DNA from: Dama dama
Taxonomy: Eukaryota; Chordata; Mammalia; Artiodactyla; Cervidae
NCBI RefSeq assembly: GCF_033118175.1
Contig: NC_083698.1
Span: forward strand, 68,665,001 to 68,729,000
Direction: 5' to 3'
Length of the DNA: 64,000 bases
Shown here: positions 38,601 to 53,600 of the stretch, piece by piece
Position numbering within the stretch: position 1 is the first letter of the stretch
Layout of the letters: each line of letters begins with the position of its first letter
The notes under the pieces: generated by a model
Seen by the model: the letters and a program-made list of their open reading frames with translations, nothing else
Told to the model about the DNA's origin: nothing
Databases searched by the model: none
Translations under genes and position numbers: made by a program

Positions 38601-41600
38601 TTCACTGAGGCTCGCTGACTCTACAAAACAGTAGGTCAAATATTTTAGAGGCAACACAGTTGAGGCAGCTTTCTGTGAAGCAATTTGCATTTAATCAACA
38701 CAAAAAATATTCATTTGAAATATTTTATTCTCTCTCCACTTTGAAATATTTTAACCTAATTTCCACTATTATAAACAGCTCTTAAAATCAGTTCTCATGA
38801 AATTTAACAGTGAGACTATGGTTACACTGCACATTGTAGACTCCAGATTAAATATTAAGAGTCACTGAATCAATAAAATTTAGTACTTTCTTTAAAAATA
38901 CACTTCAAAAGGGCAAGAGGTAGTGCTATTTTCTAACTCTGAAAATTATAAGTAATTTTTAAAAGCACACTTTCCTTCCCTACTGACCATTTTCTAAGTA
39001 TACCATATCTAATGTGTCAAAAGGATGATCAATTACAAGAACATGAACCCTGGATTCAGATAAACCTTGACTGCAATACTCACTCTGTCATTTACTTGCT
39101 ATATGACCATTGGCTTTAATCTCTTTGAGCCTAAATTAATTAATTTGTCCAAAGGAAATTAATTAACTTGTAACTACCTTAGAGTTACTGAAAGGTAAAG
39201 GTAATCACCACACTAATTACTTAGCATATATTGCTAAGTGTTAATTATCTTCTCCTACCATCCTTATCCTTGCTTCTCACAGTAGGATAGTTTGGGAGTA
39301 ATACTTCCAAAGACCAGTAGCTATACTAACACCTGGGAACTTCTCAGAAACACAAAATTTCCACTGCAGAAATGCTGAATAAAAACCTGCATTTTATGCA
39401 CACTTGAAACATATAATGTCATATACTAATTTCACCTCAATTTCTAAAAACTGCATTTTAACAAGATACCCAGGAGAATCACATGCAGTGTAAAGTCTGA
39501 AAAGCAATGTTTTTGACTATGGACTACTTTTCAAATTACTCTTCTTCCAGTTAGTACTTCAACAGAAATTAGGGTAAAAAAATGAAGCAAGAGGTGAGTT
39601 CAATCCATATTTCAGAATAAATCATTTTAAGGGTTTCCCCAGTGGCTCAATGGTAAAGAATCCACCACAGTGCAGGAGACACACAAGATATGGGTTCGAT
39701 CCCTGGATTGAGAAGATCTCCTGGAGGAGGAAACGGCAACCCACCCCAGTATTCTTGCTAGGAAAGTCTCATGGACAGAAGAGCCTGGCCGGGGGGTCAC
39801 AAAGAGTCGGACATGACTGAAGCAACTGAGCACGCAGGTAACAGCTGACAAATCAGCATAAACAGGAAGAGTACCTTGGACTCGCATTTACAGCTGAGAG
39901 AATGGCATGCCTTGGTAAACTAATCAGGATTCCTAAGAATAGAGAACTTTTAAACACACAGTTATTTTTCAGATGTTATCCTAATCTTCAAATAAATATA
40001 AAATAAACCTTTCAGCAAATTTTATTTGTATAAATTCTCTATAATCAAGCATTTCATTACAGTTTTACATTTTTATTTTCTCATCTTTTTGAGGTACCAC
40101 ATGAAAACCACTGAAACTGTACATAAACAGGTGGCATTATTCTATGACCTGCACATGACCAATATATAAAGCATTCGGACTTTTACTAGTCAAAAGGGAA
40201 CTCCACACACAATAAATATTGGCAAGGATGTTGAGAAACTGGAATCCTCATATTATCACTGATGAGTATGTAAAACAGTACAGACACTTTGGAAAACAGC
40301 TTTGTTTCTTAAAAAGTGAAACTCAGACATCTACCATATAACCCAATAATTCCTTCCCTAGGAAAACATATCCCCACACAAAAACTTGGATACTGATGTT
40401 CAGAAGCATTATTCATAATAATCAAAAAGTAGAAACCCAAGTACCCACAAACTGATGAATGTAAAAACAAAGTACAGTAAATCCATACAATGAAATACTA
40501 TTTGGGCATTTTAAAACCATAATCAAAAAAGACACATGTACCTTAATGTTCACTGCAGCACTATTTACAATAGCTAGGCCATGGAAGCAACCTAGATGTT
40601 CATCAAAACAGATCAACGGATAAAGAAGTTGTGGTATATATACCCACTGGAATATTATTCAGCCATATAAAGGAATGCATTTCAGTCAGTCCCAATGAGG
40701 TGGATGAACCTAGAGCCTATTATACAAAGTGAAGTAAGTCATAAAGAGAATGGTAAATATCATATATTAATTATATATATGGAATCTAGAAAGATGGTAC
40801 TGATGAACCTATCTGCAAGGCAGCAGTAGAGACAGACACAAAGAATGGACTTAGGGACACAGCTGGGGAAGGAGAGGGGTAGGAAGAATTGAGAGAGTAG
40901 CAATGAAACATATGGATTATCATGTGTAAAATTATTAAATTGGTGCAAAAGCAATTTCAGTTTTGCACTGTTGAACTTTACCATTTGATACTGGAATACA
41001 TTCTGAAATAAATGTGGTTATAAAAATTTTTTTTAGAAAAGCAATGAAGTTCAGGCACATGCTACAAGATGGATACATCTTGAAAACATTATGCAGGATG
41101 AAATATGCTAATCACAAAAAGCCACATATTATATGATTCCATACGCAGAAAATGTCCATAATAAGTCCATAGGGACAGAAAGTGGATCAATGGTTTCCAA
41201 GAGACTTAACAGAGGAAGAAAGGAGGAGTGACTGCAAAGCGGTATGGGGTTTCTTTCTGAGGGTGATAAAAATGTTTCAGAATTAGACAGTGGTGACTGT
41301 GGGTCTATATATACCCACAGTGGTGACTGTGGGTATATATATACCACAACTTCTTTATCCATTGATCTGTTTTGATGAACATCTAGGTTGCTTCCATGGC
41401 CTAGCTATTGTAAATAGTGCTGCAGTGAACATTAAGGTACATGTGTCTTTTTTGATTATGGTTTTAAAATGCCCAAATATTGTGACTATACTAAAATTAG
41501 TACTGAAATGTACACATTATATGTGAATTATATTTTAATAAAGAGAAATGCTCCCTTGTGATTGTATTTTGAAACTACTTACTCTACCAAAAAGAAAAAA

Positions 41601-44600
41601 ATATTACAATATTCTATTTGATATATGTTATTCCTACAAACTGCCTCTTCTAAGGTAACATGACACCAAATTAATAGCCAATGTCATCAAACTAGAACTT
41701 AAACTAAATGGAAAAGTCCAAGATTCCCAAGTTTCTAAAAATGCCCACTAATCAAAAAATAGCAAAGCATGTATATCTAAATCTAATCCTTTGATTGGGA
41801 GAGTACCAGCAGATGGGGAGACAGGAGATGGCCATCTACTTTTCCTTGTGTATTCTAGCAATTAAATATTTCTTGATGATCATAAAGGGATTGTTGTTTG
41901 CTGTTGTTATTTGGTCTCTAAGTTATGTCCCACTCTTTTGTGACTCCATGGACTGTAGCCCATCAGGCTCCTCTACCCATGGGATTTCCAAGACAAGAAT
42001 ACAGGCGTGGGTTGCCATGTCCTTCTCCCAAGGATTGAACCCACGTCTCCTGCACTGACAGACAGATTCTTTACCACTGAGCCACCAGGGAAGCTCCAAC
42101 TGATAAAATAATTAATGCTAATATTGTCAATGCTATTGACTATAATTTCAGGTTGCTCCTAAAACTTATGGTTAAAAAAAATTTAATGAACAAATTTAAA
42201 AACTCTTGCCCTAGCATCTAGCTGATAACATAGTAGCTTACACTACATGACATACCTTAAGGCAAAGATCTTATAATAAATTACCATATGATACAAAAGT
42301 GCCTAATAATACTAAATGAAATCTAGAACTTATTTATAAAACCACTATATTTTACCACAGATTTGGTGAAGTCAAAATCTCCAACAATTCCATGTTGACG
42401 GTTTAAAGCAAAAACATTGTTCTGATGAAGTGATCCATGAATTATGTCAGCCTTGTGCAATGTATGAAGGCCCTGGGCTACACCTTTCATGACCTTTAAA
42501 GCTTCCTATAGATAACACAAAAAGAAGTCAGGAAGTAGACAAATCATTTTAATAACTGAACCTTTTCTCTACTTAAAAGACTTTTTCAGAAGTGACTAAG
42601 CTTCCTCAAAATGAACCTTTAAAAACAATATAGCACAGAGAAAGAATTAAAGGCCAGAAGTCCTGATTATGTAACTGGTAATATCACGTAAACATATATA
42701 TCACATATGTGTGTGTATATATATGTTTAATATGACTTAGAGATTATAGTCTCTAAGAAGACTTGAATTACAAACAATGACCATAGACCATCTAGAAAAG
42801 AAGAGAGGCTGAAAGAGTGTTACTGTGCAGAAAGAATCAGGTCATTGTTTACTGTTATTACGAATTCAAATTTACAACAGAAATGAAAGCTACTGCTTAA
42901 GACCAAGAGCTATACTATACAATTTACATACGACACAGTCTAATAGTTATAAGGATTACACTTTGGTGCCAAAAAGTTCCAACCCCAAGTCCTAGCTCAG
43001 CCTCTGGATGAGAAACCCTGTACCAGTCACTTTAATCTCTGTAAGCATCACTTTTCTAATCTGTATATAATGGGATAACTCATATCCCAGGGGTGATGTG
43101 ACAATTAAATAATCAAAACTGTACACTGAAAGTGCGCAGCGTACCCTCAACAAACTTTAGGTGATACTTTCTCACTAGACACATCTATGGAAATAATGTG
43201 TTTTTTTTACTTACTTCTGAAGTTAAAGGCATGCTGGACTGAACAGCATTCAGATTTGCCCTAGGATAATATGGGACCATCAGATAAGCCATAGGATCAG
43301 ACTAAGAAGCAAAACAGGAAATGAGAATCTAAGTGAAAAATTCTTCAATACATCTTCAGTATACAATGATTGTACAAAATAATTTTTCACAAAGAATTAC
43401 TACTCTGCTGTGCAAAATCTTTTAAATTTAATTAGGTCTCAATTGTTTACTTTTGCTTTTTTCTTTTGCTTGGGAGACTGATACAAGAAAACACTGCCAA
43501 CAATTTATGTCAAAGAGTGTTTCATATATATTCTTTTCTAGGAGCTCTATGGTTTCCTGTCTTACATTTAGGTATTAAACTATTTTGAGTTTATTTTTGT
43601 ATATGGTGTGAGGGAATGCTATAATTTCATTGTTCCATATGTCACTATCCAGCTTTCCCAGCACCACTTGTTGAAAAGACTGTCTAAATAAACTTAAAAG
43701 CTTTGCACAGCAAAAGAATCCATCAACAAAATGAAGACAACCTACGGAATGGGAGAAAATATTAAAAAAATGATGTGACTAACAAGTAGTTCATACCCAA
43801 AATATACAAACAGTTCATACAACTTGATATTAAAAACAAAAATAAGCAGAAGAATAGATATGTTTCCAAAGAAGACATATAGATGGCTAACAGGCACAGG
43901 GAAAGATGTTCAGTATCACTAATTATTAGAGAAGTGCAAATCAAAACCACAATGAGCTAGCTATCACCTCACAGCTATCAGAAGGGCTATCATCAAAAAA
44001 ATCTACAAAAAACAAATTTTGGAGAAGATATGGAGAAAAGGAAGCCCTTACATTTTTGGTGGTAATGTAAACTGGTACAGCCACTAAGGAAAACAGATGG
44101 AGTTCCTTAAAAAACTAAAAGCAGAACCACCATACAATCCAGCAATTCTACTTCTGGGTATATATCCATAAAACAGTAACAACAACAACAAAAATCCTAA
44201 AGATATATACACTTCAGTGTTCAAAACAGCACTATTTACAGTGGTCAAAACATGGATGTAACGCAAATGTCCATTTACAAATGAGTGAATTAAGAAGATG
44301 TGGTATATACAATGGGATATACATTGCCATTTGCTGCAATGTGGATGGACCTAGAGCATATTCTGCTTAGTGAAATAACTCAGAGAAAGACAAATACTAT
44401 ATGATATCACTTATATATGGAATCTAAAAAATAATACAAATGAATATATATGCAAAACAGAACCAGACTCACAGACATAAAAAACAAACTGTGGTTACCA
44501 AACAGGAGATGGAAAGTACAAGGGACATAAGAGGGGTATGGGATTAATAGATACAAACTATTATATATAAAATAGATAAGCAAAAAAGATTTACTATGTA

Positions 44601-47600
44601 ATACAGGGAATTATACCCATTATCTTACAATGGAATATAATCTGCAAAAATACTGTGCTATGCTGTATACCTGAAATTAACACAAAATTATAAATCAACT
44701 ATATATTCAATTAAAAAATTAAAAGGAATTACTTCTGTAAAGCTTGTAGCTAAAACATTTTAAATAAAATATTTTCTGAAAGAGATTAGCATAAAAACTT
44801 TACCTTACACAAAAATAAGAATATCAGTGGTAGCAACCCAGATTCTCCTTGAGCTTCTCTCCAAGCTCTGTGATAGGCGGCTGCTCTCTGAATTACCCTG
44901 GCTTCTGTGTCGACATCCACAGAATAGCCCTTTTACCAAAAAAACAGGAAGTGGAAGTCCTAAGATTAAAATCTCACTCTAACTATATATCATTTCAACT
45001 TAAATTTTATGTAAGTTAAAATACATCTAAATTTATTTTTTAATTGCATGAGTAGTTTTCCTATCTGCTTTAAATGATGTAATTTAAAAAGAACAATTCT
45101 ATCAGTAGCTTAAAATATAGTCTACAATATATACCCACTAAGGCCGAATTAATTATCCTAACTATTATGATTAACAGTTTTGCAGGTCAATGAAGAGAAG
45201 AAATCAAAGAATAAAAGACTGTGTTGGCAAAACAGTTGAGATTTCAAATAGAAACATAAGAAAAATAAGAACTTTGAAGGGCTCTTAGCTAGATGATATT
45301 AAGTTCTCCTGAAAAAAGAAAAGCAAGTATATCCTATTAAAAACACATATTATTTAGGGAAATGAGGGAAACTTTAAATACAAGGTAGTTATGGCAACCA
45401 AACTGGAAACATAATCATACCAGCTAATTCATATAATTTAGAAAATAAACAGTGGGTCTTTACTTTCCTATAAAAGTACCCCCACCAAAGGTACTTCTCT
45501 GAATCTCCCACAAGTCCAGAGAACTTAAACTTACCTTTAAAAGAATTATCTGCCCGTTAACCTCAGAACATATCAAAGGACGCTTGCTGCTAAGCTCCTT
45601 CATAGGCTCAGCATCAAGAAGATCTCTTTCCAAGCTCATTGTAAGAAGACCACCAGAGTTCTAAGAATAAGTTTTTGTTACAGTTCAAGAAACCAAACCA
45701 CCACAGCACTTTCAAATAACAAAATTAGTTACATACCATCAGATGGATTGGATATCATGAACTCTACTGCAAGCACCAATAAAACAAAAATATTTAAAGT
45801 TTTATATTTTTTCTATTTCCTGGCACTTGAATTCCCACCCAGAATGTAATCACCATACACTTAATCATGCTACACCTCTATAAGAGATTCTGAAAATGAC
45901 CGGGATGAACCCTGCTTCTAAGGAACCCTGATGTTACTTGGGAAACTTAACGTGTTTCCTAAAAAATATTAAAATGATGAAAAATAAAAAGGCTGTAGAA
46001 TGGGAATGAGAAGTTCAAAAATTAAGACTAACACAGTTCTAAGAACTAACAGAGTTCTAACACCCCTGCCTCTGTTTGAAATGGAATCCTCAAAACTGAA
46101 AATTTCTTTCAAATAATTTAATTCTACTCTGTATTCCTGTATACTGTATTCTGTATACTTTTTAAAAGGAATAACTTTTTGCACTAAAACATGACTATCG
46201 ACATTTTAAATCAAGCTGAGATTTACTGTGGTATAGTCTTATTATTAATAATAGGGACTGTGAAATTATTTTGTTTTTTTAAGTGTTGTAACCATATTTA
46301 AGTAATCCACAATATATAATCAACCTACAGGGGATTTCCTAAAGCACATATCACAGGAAAACACCTTAAAATAATTAAGGGTACCCATAAGCCATGATTC
46401 TACCTTTTTATAATCTTTCACAATAAAACAGATTAGTGTATTTTTGAAATTAATTTTCAAGCCCCATATGGTATCACATACTTATTCATGCATCCTACAT
46501 AAAATAGTCTCTAAGCAAAATTAAATAATCGCAAGAAAAATCTCACACTATTTTAAAGTCTAGTCTGAAAAGATTATTCAGTAATTGCTTTAACAGTTTA
46601 CAGGACTTTAATCTTACATATTTATCAGTTCAGACATCTATGTGAACATTCCTTTAGGTACTATATTTAAGCTATTATCATGAACTTTAATCTTACATAT
46701 TTACCAGTTCAGACATCTATGTGAACATTCCTTTAGGTACTATATTTAAGCTATTATCATGAACTTTAATCTTACATATTTACCAGTTCAGACATCTATG
46801 TGAACATTCCTTTAGGTACTATATTTAAGCTATTATCATGAACTTTAACATTCTAAACAATGTTAAAGAATAAACATCTCCTCTAGACCCTCATGGGCAG
46901 CAGACAAAATAATAAAACATAGAGTTAACAGACTCTGCTCTGAGAGCCAGAGATTACCAATCCTGCTCCACAGTGTCCTATCTAATATACTGATCTCCTA
47001 GCTTTGAATCCTGACTGCCTAGAAAATCATACTCACATTAACATATCTACCTTAACTTCTACCTCAACTTCTCCAGGATAATTTTTCCAGCCTGCTTTAA
47101 AAGATACATTCTGTTTATAAATTCTTCATGACTATCAGAGTCCTGCTTTTATTCTAACTCTTAGAACAGGAGGTAAAATTGCTTCATCATTTCAAAAAAT
47201 AAACACCTTTAATTCAAATAAGTGCTATGCAAAATGTTTTCTCTTTAGTCATGAGAAGAGAAAATACAGAAAACATGCAAATTGATATAAAAATTAAAAT
47301 GCAGTATGCAAGTATGAAAGAGAGTCTTGAGAGAGTCCTAACAATACTAAAAATCATTCAGCAGAAACATTTTTATAGTGAGAATATTATAGATTTAACA
47401 CTGACACATAATTGTAACATCATCACTTTTCAGCACTCTGCATAGTAGTAATTCTCAAAGGAAACAAAGCTTACCATGTACTTAAGTAATCCTATTTCAG
47501 GATGAAGTAGAGGAAGCTCAGGGAACCATTTTTGTACTAAGCTACTCAGCTTCGCCTAAATTTTAAAAATAAATGTTTTTATTATAGATCAATGTATATT

Positions 47601-50600
47601 CAACTGTATATCCTGGTACCTCCCTTATTAAACATCTAACAAGATTTCTTATCTAATAATATATATATAACCTCATAAGACATAAAACCACTGATTTTGC
47701 CTTCTACTACAATAAATGAAAAGCAAGCTTCAACTTTACTAACAGAAGAAAAAGTTAATTACAAATTTTAAGCTTGGCTTACATATACAGGCACAAAATC
47801 TTGCCTAAAGTCAAAGTCCACACTCACTTCCAAGCTAAAATGAAAAAAATGTGATGAAAAATCAACTGGAATCATAAATTGTCACTAGTTCTCAAAATAT
47901 AAGAACACAGTAACATTTTAAAATACTGGCTATTTCATTTAGGAAAAAAAATAAATCATAAAAGCCTCGAAAGAAAAAAATAAATATGTAGCTCTACAAA
48001 AGCTACTTTGAAGCAAATGTGTTAACTGAATATCCTTAGAAAAGTCACTTATCACATGTTTTATTCAGTAAAATTTCCAGACATTTATTTAGTTCACAGG
48101 AGACAGTTATTTTATACAAGATTCACAAGGTGAATAATGAAGTACACACAGGTAAGTTTGCTACATATCACATAATAAAGTGCCTATTATTTTCATAGTA
48201 CTTTTATTCTTCAGAACACTGTTTCTTACCTTCCTTTTCTTCCCATAACATCCCTAAAATATAAAATGCAATACTGTTTCCATTTTAAAGACAAGATATG
48301 CTGACTGATGCTTCCAAAGTAACAAAAATCAGTGGTGAAACTTACCCTCAACTCAGTAGTTTTATTTTGTAAAACTCAACTAAATTATGGTGCCCTGTTA
48401 ATGTTTTCACTGCAGTTTTAAGCTAAAATAATAATCACATAGACTTTAATAAAGGAAAAATCTTTGGGCTTTATGTTAAACAGAAAACAAGTAGTGGTGC
48501 AAAATTGTCTGTGATATAATCTTGATTCTTGTAAAAATAAGACTAAAAGGAAGATAAGTCAAAAGTTTAATGTAATTATACTACTGTTTGGCAACCTACT
48601 CCAGTATTCTTGCCTGGAGAATCCCATGGAGAGAGAAGCCTGGTTAGGCTACAGTCCACGGGGTCGCAAAGAGTCGGACACGACTGGGCGACTTCACTCA
48701 CTCACCACCGACTGAGAAACAGATGATATTTCTTTATACTTTTCTGCAATTTTCACATCTGGAACAATGGTTATGAAATAATTCTGTCATCAGAAATTGA
48801 TATCTAAATTCACATAAATATTATTCTATAAACAGTTAGTTGCTTAGTTGTGTCTGACTCTTTGCGACACTGTGGACTACAGACTGTCAGGATCCTCTGT
48901 CCAAGGAATTCTCCAGGCAAGACTACCAGAGTGGATAGTCAAGCCCTTCTCCAGGGGATCTTCCCAACACAGGGATCAAACCCGAATCTCCTGCACTGCA
49001 GGCAAATTACCATCTGACCCACCAGGGAAGCCCCCATACCAACATAACTATGCCAATAAAACCTCTAGCCTTGTGATTACTGTCCACTTCATAAAAACAG
49101 ATATTTGAATGCAATTTTTAGAGTTAAAACTAATTCAACATTTCAAAGAATCAAATACTTACATATTCCTCCTGCTCATGATTAATTCCCTGAAAGACAC
49201 TATTCCGTAACTGAGTTATTTCTTGTTTTATTTTTTCAATCTCAGATCCATCATGGTCATCAGACTTTAACCAGAAAGAAAAAAGTGACTTTACAGGCTT
49301 ATTAAAGTAGACTGAAAACAAGTTCTTCCTAGTAAGAATTAATGCAACTTCTATGGCAAATCACTGTCTGATTTTTATGTATCCTTCCGTATCTAGCACT
49401 TAACAGTCCCTCATAATTGTCGAATTAATATTAGTTTAATATTAGTTTATTCTAACCCTGAATTTACCAAAACCTACAAAAAGGGATTATAAAAATAAAG
49501 CCATAAAGTCTATTACATAGATTTTTCTTATCTCTTAATCTGCTGTAGATTTTCTCTAAGATGACCAACTGCCACCATAAAATAAATATCAAGAATAGGA
49601 ACCAGAATACAATTAAATTCCATGGAATCTTTCTCCATGTAAGACTTGATTTTAAAGAATCAGTAAACATGTGGCATGCCTACTACAGGAAAAACAATGT
49701 AGGACTCATAAAGACTCTGTAAACACTAATGATAATAAGTCTCCTTAGAAAGTACATGTCTTTAAGGTTAGATGTATTTCTATAAAGTTAAAAAATTAAA
49801 CTAAAAAAGACCTCATGTCCTACAGCCCAGAATAGGATAAAACTAGAAAAATTTTAAACTATTAGTTCCACTCCAAGCTTAACTGCTCCAATGAGGAAGA
49901 AAGCTAATCAAAGTTGCATTAAGATATAATATAAACCCCTTTGATAAGTAAATGGAATTTATTCACGAAGTTTCAAGCCTAAAGGCTAAAAGTGTCCTAA
50001 TTCTTCTTGTTCTATTACATGTGTAAACAATTTAAAATATCTGCAAGAAATACTACGTCCAGCCGTTAAAAAGAGAGTTAACAAAAGATATCCTGATCTT
50101 TATGACAAAATCCTACCTTTGGGGGAGCACCCTGTCACCTCTCAGCATGTAACAGGCTTGTTTTTAATAGACATTGTAACAGTCCAAGTGAAAAGTTTTT
50201 TAAATTACTCAAAAACATTTATGTTACTAACAACCAAAGCAACCATGTAAAATGTTTTTAGAAAACATTTCATGACATAGAAAAATGTTTTACATTATTA
50301 ACGTAGTAACTTACAAACACAGACGGAAAAAGAGAGAAACTATATAAAACAAAAAGTGAATAATTTTAAAGAGTGTATTTAAGAAGCAGACCCCAAGTAA
50401 AATTAGGTACACACAGAGTTCATTAAGAACCAACTGTTTTCTTACTTCTTCCAAATTATTCTTTTCAACCAATTTCCATCTCAGTCGAGCCTTTAAGCTT
50501 TTCAGTGTCTTTTTAATGGAGAGCAAGTGATCCACGCTGGGGCTCTTATTTAAACATTCAATAATCTGTTTCTTAAACTAAGTGAGAGAAAGAGTTGTTA

Positions 50601-53600
50601 TATTTTCAACACACAAACAGTAATATTTATTGAACAGTCACCTGACCACTCTAACTCTCTATTAAGATTCAATTAATATTTACTGAGCTCAGATTGAAAT
50701 AAAAAATTCTACAATTTTCAACAAGACAATGCTACCCACTGACTTCTTGATTTTCTGCATATCTATTTAGAAGAATATCGTTCTAGCAATCAAAGGAGCA
50801 AAGGTAAAAAATATTTCAAGCTGGACATACAGTGAGACACACTTTGCTAAAGAAAATACAAAAGGGAATTTCCAGTGAGGGTGTAAACTGAATTTATCTT
50901 TTTCAAAAGCAGTTTGACAATATATATCAAGTTTCAAGAATATTCATTCCTTTTGAACAAGTAATTAATGATTTTTAGGAAACTACTTGAGGAAATACAC
51001 AAGATTATGTACAAAAACTACATACAGTTTCAAGGTAAAAAAAATGGAAGTAAACTTAATATCTAACACAGATGAAAGGTTAAATAACATCATATATCTA
51101 TGTAAGAGATGATGTTTTATTCACTCACAATCACAGTATAGAAGAATTATTAATCATATGGGAAAATGTTCATGAAAAATCATTAATGACAAAAACATTT
51201 TCAAAACAGTTTACAAAATGATGCAATACACATAATATTCATATGTACATATAATTTACCATTCAAAAAGGAAATACTCTGAAAACTAGCACTGAATATC
51301 TCTTAAGCTAAGGGGAATACAATCAATGTTTTTATTTCTACTCCTTATCTTTCTGTATATAGCAAGTTTTCTACTGTAAAGTTGTAAAAGCAGAAAGAAA
51401 AAGATAAAAGTTATGTTTTGGAGAGTGTAAGAAAAACCAAAGATTTAAAAAAAAAAATCTCAATGTATTTTATCAGTAAAATTGCCATTTCCACTATAGG
51501 CGGAGTTTAATTATAAACCAGCTAAAAACGGCTATAGTATTTTTCCAGAAATAGTAAATAATTTATCTACACAGTGGGTGTTAACTACTTAAGAAAAGTT
51601 TAAGTATTAAAAATTTCAAAGCATCTGTATATAAGACCAATAATATAAAGCATACTCCAACCTCAACACTGTCCTTGTACTTGGATTGTACTGTGGCAAT
51701 AAGGCTTTCCTCTGAACGGATCTTTTGTAGTACTTGACTACATGTTTTTAAAATGATCTCCTTGTCTGCATCACCTTGTTCCTAAATGAAATTACACACA
51801 CAGAATTATATATAAAGGAGTACAAAATAATTAAAACTTTTGATAACAATGGACAAAATTCAAAATGATACCTTTAACAAATTTGTATATTTCAAAATAT
51901 TTTTTAAACATAGATCTTTTTCTAGGGAGAAGAGAAACTGATGTCAAAGATGTTCATATGGGGAATTTTATTCCCATAACACTATTATTCCTAAAGCTGT
52001 CTAAACTAGAGCATTAAAAGAAATCAGGAGTACTACTATGCTAAATATAAAAACTAAACAATATATAGAACTTCAAAACTATTTTTATTAACAACCATGT
52101 CTAAAATCAAGCCTGACAAAACCATCTAAATAAGGACAACTTGACAGTTGATGGTGGGGAAATACAGTAATGCATATGTATTTTTTTAATGTCACTTTGT
52201 ATAAAATTACAAAGGGAAAAGAGAAACAAGCAAAATAACATAATCAACCAAAATAAACAATATAACCAAAATAAAGAACATAACCAATTTAGTAAGCAAC
52301 CTAAAAAGCTGGTTAGGAGTCCCAGTGAGCAGTATTAACATTACAAAATACACTAATTTTTAGCTTTACACAGAATATATACAGTACAGAAAGAGAGCTA
52401 CTAATCAATCTTGTGTATTCACTTCCAAAAGGTCTCTCAGATTTTATTTCAAGTTTTTACAAACTCTGAAGAGTCTTATCTTGTGGTTACTGGGTATGAC
52501 AGACTTAAGAATTAAGTGCTATTGAAATCTGACAGAATCAGATTAACCTAAGAGTTGTTTTCCTAGAATTAAACATTAGATTTTGATGTGAAATATCCTA
52601 CTAAAATGAAAATATTACCCTGTGGAAGAATAAGACTTCTCATTGTGTTTGGATTAGAACTTGGCAGTATTAGTATTTCAGACAGGCTTTTACAAGGAAA
52701 GCTAAGCCTACCTAGTTAAAAAAAACACTTAGCTTTAAGGAATATCAGTACTCACAATCTGAGATATCTTCAGCTCCTTGCAGACACCTGACTCGGTATT
52801 CTCCAGGATTTCATCAATATTATCAATTGTGTCATCAGAAATCAGTGATTCTTCCACAGACAGATCAAAGGCCTCATTTGTAAAAATAAAAACATGAATT
52901 ATCTCATTTAATTATTCCAATTAATATTATATCCTTATACTTGGAGCAGAGCATTAGCCTATGTATTGCATAATGTGGGGGAAATAAACATTAGAAATAT
53001 AAAGTACTACCTTCAAAAACCTTATGCATGGGAAAAGAAAAGGTACACACACCTTACACACTTAAAGAAAATACAGATTTTTGTTAAAGTAATTAGTGGT
53101 TAAGAGAGATGAGAGGACAATACAGAGGAAAAGTATGAGAAAAAAACAGGGACAAGACCAAGATGTTTTGAGGGAATAATTAAAAGAGACTGTCCAACTA
53201 AAAACTGGTAAAGAACATTGACTGCTCAGGTGGCAAGTTCAAATTGGACAGATGGTAGGTAGACAAAACCGGCCTTTATACAAAGGAATGGGTATGATTA
53301 TACCTGATATTTAATGATGACCCACTAGAATTGAGGAATCTAAAGAATAAAAGTTAAAAATTAAACTCTGATAGTTTTCATCTCATTAAGAAAACTAAGG
53401 TAATTCCTATCAGGAAACAGACTTTATAATAAGGTACAAAACAGAATAAAATCATGGGTCCAAATTATAATATAGAACATAAAGGTCATAAGCAGTCACT
53501 CTGATTTCAGAGGTTCAAATCTGTGATTATGGATGTCTAGATTTGGAAAACAGCAATGGAAATGAAAGATAACAGACAACCTAAACAGAAGGATGATTCT

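Larger units (their letters stand above)
41030..41580 (+). mobile_element. Old L1 3' fragment (part 2), carrying inverted insert
   Basis: Continues the 40190-40515 L1 to its 3' end ('gatggatacatcttgaaaac', 'ggaatatcc'-type block, 'tgtgaattatattttaataa'). It is split between about 41305 and 41479 by the inverted copy of 40499-40647. Confidence 0.65.

Noticed and set aside
46605..46848. Regularly spaced direct repeats as a CRISPR array
   Set aside because: Units are contiguous 79-bp tandem copies with no variable spacers, in a vertebrate intron.
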